Both the position numbers and the translations under genes were made by a program. The notes below the pieces were generated by a model. The model was not told the DNA's origin, searched no databases, and saw only the letters and a list, made by a program, of their open reading frames with translations. DNA of 6,130 bases from Desulfuromonadales bacterium (lineage in GTDB: Bacteria > Desulfobacterota > Desulfuromonadia > Desulfuromonadales > UBA2294), in NCBI GenBank assembly GCA_030591795.1, contig JAUVAJ010000121.1, positions 1 through 6,130 of the forward strand. Reading direction: 5' to 3'. Below are positions 1 to 5,181 of the stretch, piece after piece. Numbering within the stretch: position 1 is the first letter of the stretch; every line of letters begins with the position of its first letter.

Positions 1-365
1 TTGACTTCCTGAATTTCGTTGATCAACTGAATGCGCCGGTCCTCGGAATCGCGGATAATCCGCTCACCATGCAACTGGGCGTTGGCGGTAATAATCTCGG
101 CTTCCTTCCGGGCGTTGTTTTTGATCTCGCCAGCCATCTTCTGCGTGGTGACCAGGGTCTCCTTCAGCATTGTCTCACGACTGCGCATCTCATCGAGTGA
201 TGCCTTGGTCCGCGCCAACTCCTCGCGCACTTCCTGATTCATTCGCATCAACCGTTCCATCTCGTTGGCAACCTGCTCGAGGAACTCATCGACCCCGTAT
301 TTCTCATAGCCAAAAGGGCGGGTTTTAAACTGTTGTTGCTGAATGTCAATCGGCGTAATAGCCAT
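1..365 (-). CDS. divIVA: DivIVA domain protein (3' end outside window)
   Basis: Read from the reverse strand, the ATG at 363-365 opens a frame with no stop to the window edge, giving 121 residues that start MAITPIDIQQQQFKTRPFGY. The N-terminal block (about residues 5-32: F13, then F18-G-Y20, then G24-V-D26-x-F28-L) is the conserved DivIVA/GpsB lipid-binding crossed-loop segment. Residues from about 30 on are charged and heptad-like, as expected of the long coiled coil. DivIVA proteins sit at negatively curved membrane (poles, septum) and recruit partners; the specific role in this bacterium is not visible. The gene is second in a transcription unit behind yggT: the yggT stop is 11 bp upstream, and the Shine-Dalgarno-like GAGGA overlaps that stop. 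The C-terminus lies beyond base 1, so full length and any C-terminal fusion cannot be judged. Confidence 0.88.
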   Translation of the reverse strand, partial: MAITPIDIQQQQFKTRPFGYEKYGVDEFLEQVANEMERLMRMNQEVREELARTKASLDEMRSRETMLKETLVTTQKMAGEIKNNARKEAEIITANAQLHGERIIRDSEDRRIQLINEIQEV

Positions 366-376
366 AATAAATATCC

Positions 377-670
377 TCAGCCGAGACTGTTAGCCAGCCG
401 ATACAGTCCAGACAAAATGATCTGTTTTATGAAGAACAGAAAAAACAGCAGGGCAATCGGGGTCAGATCAATGCCGCCGAACACCAGGGGCAACACCCGG
501 CGAATCCGGTAAAACACCGGATCAGTCATTTTGTGTAAAAAACGCACGATCGGATTATACGGATCGGGGTTAACCCAGGAGATTAACGCCCGGCCAATGA
601 CAACATATATATATAGCTGGATCAACAGATCGAACAGCTGGGCAAAGGCCCTTATCAGATCACTCAACAC
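377..670 (-). CDS. yggT: YggT family small integral membrane protein
   Basis: The family hallmark is W-V-N-P-D-P-Y-N-P-I-V-R-F-L in the first half, followed by the T-D-P-V-F-Y-R-I-R-R segment and a second hydrophobic stretch near the C-terminus. There are two hydrophobic segments, about residues 9-27 and 66-90 of the shorter form, matching the single-repeat YggT layout of roughly 95-100 residues. Function is poorly defined; family members occur beside cell-division or osmotic-stress genes, and here the gene directly precedes divIVA in one transcription unit. Start choice: an ATG at 695-697 gives 106 residues, but it has no Shine-Dalgarno and lies in the stem of an inverted repeat about 22 nt from the predicted transcription start. 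A GTG at 668-670 is preceded by AAAGGGG at 8-nt spacing and gives 97 residues, closer to the family's usual N-terminus. I therefore choose GTG 670, with ATG 697 as the alternative. The family call is firm; the start is moderately sure. Confidence 0.87.
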   Translation of the reverse strand: MLSDLIRAFAQLFDLLIQLYIYVVIGRALISWVNPDPYNPIVRFLHKMTDPVFYRIRRVLPLVFGGIDLTPIALLFFLFFIKQIILSGLYRLANSLG

Positions 671-678
671 CGCACATA

Positions 679-685
679 CCCCTTT
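679..685 (-). promoter_or_regulatory. Ribosome binding site deciding the yggT start
   Basis: AAAGGGG on the minus strand lies 8 nt before GTG 670 and inside the longer frame that would begin at ATG 697. No comparable purine tract precedes ATG 697, so this site favours the shorter YggT. Confidence 0.5.
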
Positions 686-696
686 TATCTTATCCA

Positions 697-716
697 TGCA
701 GGCGTAAATGCCTGCA
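697..716 (-). repeat. Inverted repeat in the yggT leader (possible 5' hairpin)
   Basis: TGCAGGC (697-703) and GCCTGCA (710-716) form a perfect 7-bp stem with a 6-nt loop. On the minus strand it lies a few bases downstream of the predicted yggT transcription start, so the mRNA would begin with this hairpin. It could stabilise the 5' end, or be a small operator. There is no T-run, so it does not look like a terminator. Confidence 0.5.
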
Positions 717-726
717 ACTGCTCAAT

Positions 727-756
727 TTTATACAGCATTACCGCTAAAACTGTCAA
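727..756 (-). promoter_or_regulatory. Sigma70-type promoter for yggT-divIVA
   Basis: On the minus strand, TTGACA (751-756) is followed after 18 bp by TATAAA (727-732). The predicted transcription start is near 719-720, giving a leader of about 50 nt before GTG 670. The -35 is a perfect consensus and the -10 differs by one base. Confidence 0.7.
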
Positions 757-790
757 TTTCTTTCCCGTCTCCCCAATCGAGACTTGTGTT

Positions 791-819
791 TTGACATCGA
801 TACAAAAAACCGTTATAAG
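791..819 (+). promoter_or_regulatory. Sigma70-type promoter for the DAHP synthase-hgcA transcript
   Basis: TTGACA (791-796), a 17-bp spacer and TATAAG (814-819) make a near-consensus promoter. The start would be near 826, leaving a leader of about 33 nt before ATG 859. It lies back to back with the yggT promoter, the two -35 boxes being about 35 bp apart. With no terminator visible between the DAHP synthase gene and hgcA, it probably also transcribes hgcA. Confidence 0.72.
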
Positions 820-858
820 TACGGACTTTAACGCATTCCATTCAATTCGAGGGCAATT

Positions 859-1923
859 ATGGTTCAGACCAACAATCTTAAAGTTACCAGCGTCAAACCG
901 ATTATCACACCGGAAGAACTTAAACAGGTATTCCCGGTATCGGAGAAATCGGCCGAGTTTGTCACCCGTTCACGGGCTCAAATCCAGGACATTCTGTGGA
1001 ATCGTGACCGACGCCTGATGGCGGTGGTTGGCCCCTGTTCGATCCACGATCCGGAAGCGGCGGTTGACTACGCCCGCCGCCTGGCCAAGCTGAGCAAGGA
1101 GATCGACGATCAGATTCTGGTCGTCATGCGGGTATATTTTGAAAAACCACGGACTACGGTCGGCTGGAAGGGCTTGATCAACGACCCGGAGATGAACGGT
1201 ACGCACCAGATATCCAAAGGGCTCGGCGTGAGCCGTCGCCTGCTCTGCATCATTAACGATCTCGGCCTGCCGGTTGCAACCGAGATGCTCGATCCGATCA
1301 CACCGCAATATATGGCCGACCTGCTCAGTTGGGGAGCCATTGGCGCCCGGACCACCGAATCTCAGGTTCATCGGGAGATGGCCAGCGGGCTATCCTTCCC
1401 GGTCGGATTTAAAAATGGCACTGACGGTGGTCTGCAAATCGCTCTCGACGCCATGCAATCGGCCCTGCATTCTCACAGTTTCCTCGGCATCAGCCGTGAA
1501 GGACAGGCCGCCATCGTCAAAACCACCGGCAATCAAGACGTCCACATCGTACTGCGCGGCGGCAACTCTGGCCCTAACTTCAGCCCAGCCGACATTGCCG
1601 AGACGACTGCGCGCCTGGACAAAGTTGGACTGAAAACCGGCATTATGGTCGACTGCAGCCACGCCAACTCAAACAAGAATCACGAAAAACAGGGCGAAGT
1701 CCTCGACAGTGTTCTGGAGCAGATCAAAGCCGGTTCCAGCACTTTGTCATCGGTCATGATCGAGAGCAACATCGAGGCTGGTAATCAGCCGATGTGTGAC
1801 GATCTGGCTGACCTGAAATACGGTGTGTCGATCACCGACAAATGTGTCGACTGGGCGACCACTGAAACCATGCTGCGTAAAGCCCATGCTGAATTGAAAG
1901 CAATGGGTGGGCGCTCGATCTAA
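859..1923 (+). CDS. aroG: 3-deoxy-7-phosphoheptulonate (DAHP) synthase, class I AroFGH type
   Basis: It condenses phosphoenolpyruvate and erythrose 4-phosphate to DAHP, the first step of the shikimate pathway to aromatic amino acids. At 354 residues it matches the E. coli AroG/AroF/AroH length (about 350). Visible signatures are GPCSIHD (58-64), the RVYFEKPRTTVGWKG loop (91-105), GARTTESQ (162-169), KNGTDG (185-190), LRGG (232-235) and DCSHAN (265-270). The expected metal ligands are present: Cys60, His268, Glu302 and Asp327. The start ATG 859 has GAGGG (849-853) 5 nt upstream. The region equivalent to the allosteric pocket is kept (Pro149, Ser179), and the residue aligned with AroG Ser211 is Gly210. 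In yeast Aro3/Aro4 the Ser/Gly choice at this site separates Phe- from Tyr-inhibited enzymes, so tyrosine control is my inference and aroF would be an equally fair symbol. Its TAA is followed after one base by the ATG of hgcA, which suggests cotranscription and translational coupling. Confidence 0.96.
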   Translation: MVQTNNLKVTSVKPIITPEELKQVFPVSEKSAEFVTRSRAQIQDILWNRDRRLMAVVGPCSIHDPEAAVDYARRLAKLSKEIDDQILVVMRVYFEKPRTTVGWKGLINDPEMNGTHQISKGLGVSRRLLCIINDLGLPVATEMLDPITPQYMADLLSWGAIGARTTESQVHREMASGLSFPVGFKNGTDGGLQIALDAMQSALHSHSFLGISREGQAAIVKTTGNQDVHIVLRGGNSGPNFSPADIAETTARLDKVGLKTGIMVDCSHANSNKNHEKQGEVLDSVLEQIKAGSSTLSSVMIESNIEAGNQPMCDDLADLKYGVSITDKCVDWATTETMLRKAHAELKAMGGRSI

Positions 1924-1924
1924 A

Positions 1925-3091
1925 ATGGCAAACGACCCGAAAAAAGATCCTGCAGCTAGTTGTTGACCACCGAAAGCGCCGCCGGGAGTGGCGCCCGACA
2001 ATTCAACAACCGACGCCTGCTGCCCACCGACCACGCCCGACATCCGACGTGAACGGCCGGGCTACGCCCTCTGCCGCTATGTCAGCGGCTGGGTGGAGAC
2101 TCCGAGCGGCGAAATACCGCAGATTACCGGGCAACTTAAATTCCTCGACATCGCCGGTCACTGGGCCATGCGCTGGGGCTTCGGCCGCAGCCATTATAGT
2201 GTCGCACCCGGTCTCTACGCTATCGGCACCCCAACAACCGACTCACCGGTCCTGGTCTCGGCCAACTACAAATTGAGCTTCGACGTGCTGCGTCGTGCAG
2301 TCGCTGGTCTCGACCTCTGGATTCTGGTCATTGACACCAAGGGGATTAATGTCTGGTGCGCCGCCGGCAAAGGCACTTTCGGCACCGCCGAGATTGTCAA
2401 TCGGGTCAAGGCGACTGCACTTGAGCAGGTTGTCAGCCATCGCCAACTGATCGTGCCGCAGCTCGGCGCCCCCGGTGTCGCCGCGCATGAAGTCCGTAAA
2501 CAGTGCGGGTTCAAAGTTATTTATGGGCCGATTCGCGCCGTGGACATCAAACCGTTCCTGGCCGCTGAAATGCAGGCGACCCCGGAAATGCGCCGGATTA
2601 CCTTCAGCACTCGCGACCGTTTTATCCTGACCCCGGTCGAATTGACCGTATTCTGGAAAAATGCTCTTCGAGCAGCCGTGATCCTGCTGATCCTCGGTGG
2701 CATCGGCCCATCAATCTTCTCGTTCAGCGCCGCCTGGAGCCGCGGTGGAGCGGCTATTTTGATCGGCCTGGCCGGCCTGTTTACCGGCGCCGTAATTGCT
2801 CCGATCCTACTTCCCTGGCTGCCCGGGCGTGCCTTTGCCTTTAAAGGAGCAGTCGCCGGGGTGGCGGCCAGCTTCCTGATTCTTCTGACCACCGGCCCTT
2901 ACAGTTTCTTCAGCGGTCTGGCGACCTTGTTCAGCTTGACCGCCGTAGCCTCTTATGCCGCCATGAACTTCACCGGCTCCTCGACCTACACCTCACCGAG
3001 CGGAGTCGAAAAAGAGATGCGCTTCTCCATACCGCTGCAAATCTGTGCCCTGCTTCTGGCCGGGATCATCTGGATCTGGACAGCATTCTAA
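1925..3091 (+). CDS. hgcA: HgcA, corrinoid mercury methyltransferase; candidate selenoprotein with in-frame TGA at codon 14
   Basis: HgcA transfers a methyl group from its corrinoid cofactor to Hg(II), making methylmercury together with HgcB. The diagnostic cap-helix motif NVWCAAGK lies at residues 142-149 (388-residue numbering), with Cys145 the expected lower axial ligand to cobalt. The soluble corrinoid domain spans about residues 60-225. Roughly five membrane helices follow, near 247-269, 273-298, 305-323, 326-347 and 367-387, the known HgcA architecture. Start: ATG 1925 lies one base after the DAHP synthase stop and is in frame, but codon 14 is TGA (1964-1966), in the context S-C-TGA-P-P. 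A SECIS-like hairpin follows, so I read this codon as possible selenocysteine. The conservative alternative is GTG 1988 (367 residues); its only purine tract, GGGA, directly abuts the GTG with no spacing. A second C-C-P-P motif sits at residues 32-35. HgcA identity is very sure; Sec and the N-terminal extension are inference. Confidence 0.95.
1959..2010 (+). promoter_or_regulatory. Candidate bacterial SECIS element in the hgcA mRNA
   Basis: Two nested stems fold by eye. The lower stem is a perfect 8 bp: GTTGTTGA (1959-1966, containing the TGA) with TCAACAAC (2003-2010). The upper stem is 7 bp: GCGCCGC (1976-1982) with GTGGCGC (1988-1994), including one G-U pair, and closes a five-base loop CGGGA (1983-1987). 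The loop begins 17 nt after the TGA and has G at its second position. Both fit the general description of bacterial SECIS elements (loop about 16-37 nt downstream, G among the first two loop bases). In E. coli fdhF the loop also begins about 17 nt after UGA. No covariation is available from one sequence, and GC-rich stems arise by chance. Confidence 0.6.
1964..1966 (+). other. In-frame TGA, possible selenocysteine codon 14 of hgcA
   Basis: The TGA falls between TGT (Cys13) and CCA-CCG (Pro-Pro). The parallel motif at codons 32-35 reads TGC-TGC-CCA-CCG, so the TGA occupies the position of the second Cys. The base after TGA is C, an inefficient termination context also found at the E. coli fdhF Sec codon. 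Selenocysteine is the preferred reading; a TGC-to-TGA nonsense change, or a 13-codon leader MANDPKKDPAASC, would explain the same bases. Confidence 0.55.
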
Positions 3092-3274
3092 TTTCCATCC
3101 GTAAACAGCCCTTTTCCGCAATCTAGGCGTCAGCCTGCGCACTTACTTTGTGCGGCGTAACAACTACACCTCCGCGTAAATGCTTGCCTTCCTTGATCTT
3201 GCGAAAAATTGCACGTTTACAATCTGGAAACTTTGTGTAAATCTTTATTGAGTAATTGAATTTATAGAAAGAAG
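3092..3274. other. Gap between hgcA and hgcB, non-coding
   Basis: These 183 bp separate genes that usually sit directly next to each other. I see no convincing ORF. The stretch holds a short hairpin CGCAC (3138-3142)/GTGCG (3150-3154) with a 7-nt loop and no T-run, then small GCGG/CCGC arms (3152-3155, 3172-3175). The last 75 bp turn AT-rich and carry an inverted repeat (3216-3241). The central part (about 3112-3205) has the look of a dispersed intergenic repeat, but this is an impression and cannot be tested from one copy. There is no clear intrinsic terminator after hgcA, so readthrough into hgcB is possible. Confidence 0.5.
3216..3241 (+). promoter_or_regulatory. Inverted repeat upstream of hgcB, possible operator or weak promoter
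   Basis: TTTACA (3216-3221) and TGTAAA (3236-3241) are perfect 6-bp arms around a 14-bp spacer, 33 bp before hgcB. The left arm could also act as a -35 with TAAATC (3238-3243) as a poor -10 at 16-bp spacing. The symmetry would suit a dimeric repressor site, but no regulator gene is adjacent. Confidence 0.3.
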
Positions 3275-3568
3275 ATGATGGCTGAGCTGAAATACCTGGA
3301 AGGGGTAGTCACCCTGCAATATGATGAGCCGACTTGCATCGGCTGTGGCATGTGCGCCACGGTCTGCCCGCATGCGGTGTTTGTCGTCGAAGAGAAAAAA
3401 GCCCGGATCGTCGATCGCGATCGTTGTATCGAATGCGGCGCCTGCGCCGGTAACTGCCCGGTAAAGGCGATCAGTGTCGAAGCCGGCGTCGGCTGCGCCA
3501 GCGCCATCATCTACAGCTGGATTACCGGCAACGAACCGAGCTGCGACTGCGAAGGCGGCAGCTGCTAA
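3275..3568 (+). CDS. hgcB: HgcB, 2[4Fe-4S] ferredoxin partner of HgcA
   Basis: HgcB supplies low-potential electrons to reduce the HgcA corrinoid and is thought to pass Hg(II) through extra cysteines. The 97 residues hold two C-x2-C-x2-C-x3-C cluster motifs, at Cys21/24/27/31 (CIGCGMCATVC) and Cys51/54/57/61 (CIECGACAGNC). The C-I-E-C-G-A-C wording of the second is typical of HgcB. A lone Cys74 follows, matching the conserved single Cys known from studied HgcB proteins, and the C-terminus ends in cysteines 90, 92 and 97 (CDCEGGSC). There is no signal peptide or membrane segment, so the protein is cytosolic and would work at the inner face of the membrane with HgcA. Two ATGs stand in tandem (3275 and 3278); the preceding AGAAAGAAG is only a weak Shine-Dalgarno. 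The 183-bp distance from hgcA is unusual, but same-strand order hgcA-hgcB supports the call. Confidence 0.95.
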   Translation: MMAELKYLEGVVTLQYDEPTCIGCGMCATVCPHAVFVVEEKKARIVDRDRCIECGACAGNCPVKAISVEAGVGCASAIIYSWITGNEPSCDCEGGSC

Positions 3569-3620
3569 CGTCAGGATTTATTCTTCCCTCCGTACACCAA
3601 TTTACTTTTAACTATATTTT

Positions 3621-4829
3621 TTAACTGAGCTCAAATTCAACACCGGCTCTTACAGCGATAGTTTGTCCAATATCCAGTGCTGCCGTCGCCGCCGGCGATG
3701 GCGCATTGAGCACATGAATCATCCCCTCACCGGAAACCAGACAAAAGTCATCCAACAATTTACCTTTACGATCAACCGCCTGGGCACGAACACCGGAACC
3801 GGCACGGACAATATCGGCTGATCTGATCTCCGGGACCAATCTCTGCAGGTCTTTGACAAAGCTCGACTTGCTCAGGGAGCGTATCGTCTCACTGAGACCG
3901 GTGCGCCAGAAACGCCAGGCCAGCTTAGTGAATCCGGAGTAAGACAAGGTGTCAAAGGTATCGTACAGGGAAAAATCGTTCCAGTTGTACCCTTCTCGCT
4001 TCAAGGCAAGCACCGCATTGGGGCCAGCCTCAACGCCACCATGAATCATCCGGGTAAAATGGACGCCGAGAAACGGCATTTCCGGATCCGGCACCGGATA
4101 GATCAAATTGTTAACCAGCCTGGTTTGTTCCGACACCAGTTCGTAATATTCTCCGCGAAACGGAACAATCCGGATACCGGGGTCGACACCACACATGCGT
4201 GCCACCCGATCACACTGTAGACCGGCACAATTGATCAAGCCCCGGCAAAAAAACTCATGCTTTGCCGTTTTCAGAACAAAACCACCATCGCGTTTCTTGA
4301 CCGCGGTGATTTCACTGTCGATATGTACCGTACCACCCTGCTGACTGATCACCGACGCCATCACCTTGGCGACCTCGGTATAATCGACGATACCGGTCTG
4401 CGGCACAAACAGGGCAGCTACGCCAGCGGCATGGGCTTCGCGCTGACGCAGTTGCTGCGCATCGAGCCGCTCCAGTCCCTCAAGACCATTGGCTTGCCCA
4501 CGCCGTTCCAGTTCGTCAAGTGCTGGCAACTCCTGCTCATTGACCGCCACCACCACCTTGCCACAACGTTCATGGTCGATTTCATGCTCGGCACAAAACC
4601 GGTACAGCGCCTCTCTGCCGGCGATACAAGTCTGCGCTTTCATGGAGCCCGGGGCATAGTAAAGGCCGGCATGAACCACACCGCTATTATGACCGGTCTG
4701 ATGGCAGGCAACCGTTCGCTCCTTCTCAAACACTGACACAGAAAGTCCCGGAAACTCTTCCTGCAGAGCGAGGGCGGTTGCCAATCCGACAATGCCGCCA
4801 CCGATTACCGCGAGCTCAGTTGTCTTCAT
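3621..4829 (-). CDS. lhgO: L-2-hydroxyglutarate oxidase (LhgO family FAD enzyme)
   Basis: This FAD-dependent enzyme of the DAO fold oxidises L-2-hydroxyglutarate to 2-oxoglutarate and, in E. coli LhgO (YgaF), passes electrons to the membrane quinone pool. The 402 residues match the family length. Seen in order: N-terminal dinucleotide-binding GGGIVG (10-15) in the usual beta-alpha-beta context, HQTGHNSGVVHAGLYY (43-58) that contacts FAD, PFRGEYYEL (223-231), the substrate-domain stretch YPVPDPEMPFLGVHFTR (244-260) followed by GGVEAGPNAVLALKREGY (264-281), and the C-terminal APSPAATAAL (376-385). No signal peptide is seen. The gene starts 21 bp after the stop of a small HTH gene on the same strand, with no strong Shine-Dalgarno, so translation may be partly coupled. 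It converges on hgcB, leaving 52 AT-rich bp between the two stops with no clear terminator. The name is well supported; the physiological source of 2-hydroxyglutarate here is unknown. Confidence 0.93.
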   Translation of the reverse strand: MKTTELAVIGGGIVGLATALALQEEFPGLSVSVFEKERTVACHQTGHNSGVVHAGLYYAPGSMKAQTCIAGREALYRFCAEHEIDHERCGKVVVAVNEQELPALDELERRGQANGLEGLERLDAQQLRQREAHAAGVAALFVPQTGIVDYTEVAKVMASVISQQGGTVHIDSEITAVKKRDGGFVLKTAKHEFFCRGLINCAGLQCDRVARMCGVDPGIRIVPFRGEYYELVSEQTRLVNNLIYPVPDPEMPFLGVHFTRMIHGGVEAGPNAVLALKREGYNWNDFSLYDTFDTLSYSGFTKLAWRFWRTGLSETIRSLSKSSFVKDLQRLVPEIRSADIVRAGSGVRAQAVDRKGKLLDDFCLVSGEGMIHVLNAPSPAATAALDIGQTIAVRAGVEFELS

Positions 4830-4850
4830 TTGAAAGTTGCCCGTTGCAGG

Positions 4851-5036
4851 CTATTCGCCGTGGGCATAATTCTCCACCTCGATGCGCAGGTCGTCAACAT
4901 TAACCAAGGACACCACCTCCTCTTCCCTTTCACAACGGATCACCCCTTGCTCAACCCATTCCAGTATTTTTTCCTGTTGCACACCAAATTTTGCTGCCGC
5001 ATCCTCAGGACTGTACCAAGTTTTCATCAAAGCCAT
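4851..5036 (-). CDS. Small HTH (MerR/excisionase-like) hypothetical protein
   Basis: This is a 61-residue protein with an excellent ribosome binding site, AAAGGAGG (5042-5049), 5 nt before ATG 5036, so it is very probably translated. The segment W7-Y-S-P-E-D-A-A-A-K-F-G-V (7-19), then I24-L-E-W-V-E-Q-G-V-I (24-33), resembles the first helix-turn-helix of MerR/excisionase-type DNA-binding folds: a helix, a tight turn, then a recognition helix ending in W-x-x-x-G. A short wing-like strand pair and an acidic tail (E51, E53, E54, H58-G-E61) follow. There is no effector domain. It sits 21 bp upstream of lhgO on the same strand, which suggests an operon and perhaps a local regulator or adaptor. I do not recognise a named family, and DNA binding is inferred from the motif only. 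Confidence 0.8.
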   Translation of the reverse strand: MALMKTWYSPEDAAAKFGVQQEKILEWVEQGVIRCEREEEVVSLVNVDDLRIEVENYAHGE

Positions 5037-5138
5037 AAATGCCTCCTTTCAAGTTTCTATAAGTTTAGCCGACGCTTTTCGCTTTACAAGTTACAACCGA
5101 CAACCTAAATTGGTTCTGTTTAGAAAATTTAATTTAAT

Positions 5139-5167
5139 CCAAAGCAATAACCTCTCTGAAACTTTGG
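5139..5167. repeat. Inverted repeat in the divergent HTH/GGDEF spacer
   Basis: CCAAAG (5139-5144) and CTTTGG (5162-5167) are perfect 6-bp arms with a 17-bp spacer, in the AT-rich 145-bp region between the two divergent genes. It ends 14 bp before the GGDEF start codon. It could be an operator, perhaps for the small HTH protein, but no clear promoter elements were found near it. Confidence 0.3.
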
Positions 5168-5181
5168 CTATGTAATTATTT

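Noticed and set aside
970..1371. 133-codon minus-strand ORF antisense to the DAHP synthase gene
   Set aside because: It is fully inside a gene with all catalytic motifs intact, with no recognisable domain or credible context.
1925..1966. Stand-alone 13-residue leader peptide MANDPKKDPAASC before hgcA
   Set aside because: Possible, but it is in frame with hgcA, ends exactly at a Cys-Cys-Pro-Pro-like context and is followed by a SECIS-like hairpin; the restart codon GTG 1988 lacks a spaced ribosome site. Kept only as an alternative.
2521..2892. 123-codon minus-strand ORF antisense to hgcA
   Set aside because: It overlaps the HgcA membrane region, is rich in Arg, Ala and Pro as expected of a GC-rich shadow frame, and has no family signature.
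1925..3091. hgcA as a pseudogene through a TGC-to-TGA nonsense change
   Set aside because: The remaining frame is fully intact with all key motifs, and the hairpin placement is not expected for a random mutation. It cannot be excluded without relatives.
1988..3091. HgcA-like protein as the CdhD/AcsC corrinoid subunit of CO dehydrogenase/acetyl-CoA synthase
   Set aside because: The NVWCAAGK cap-helix motif, the C-terminal membrane helices and the neighbouring HgcB ferredoxin identify HgcA; no acetyl-CoA pathway genes are nearby.
3138..3154. Intrinsic terminator after hgcA
   Set aside because: The stem is only 5 bp and no T-run follows it.
3569..3620. Bidirectional terminator between hgcB and lhgO
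   Set aside because: The 52 bp are AT-rich with T-runs and a repeated TTTTAACT, but no GC stem could be found on either strand.
4257..4736. 159-codon plus-strand ORF antisense to lhgO
   Set aside because: It lies wholly inside the well-supported lhgO gene and its translation shows no recognisable domain; it is a codon-bias shadow.
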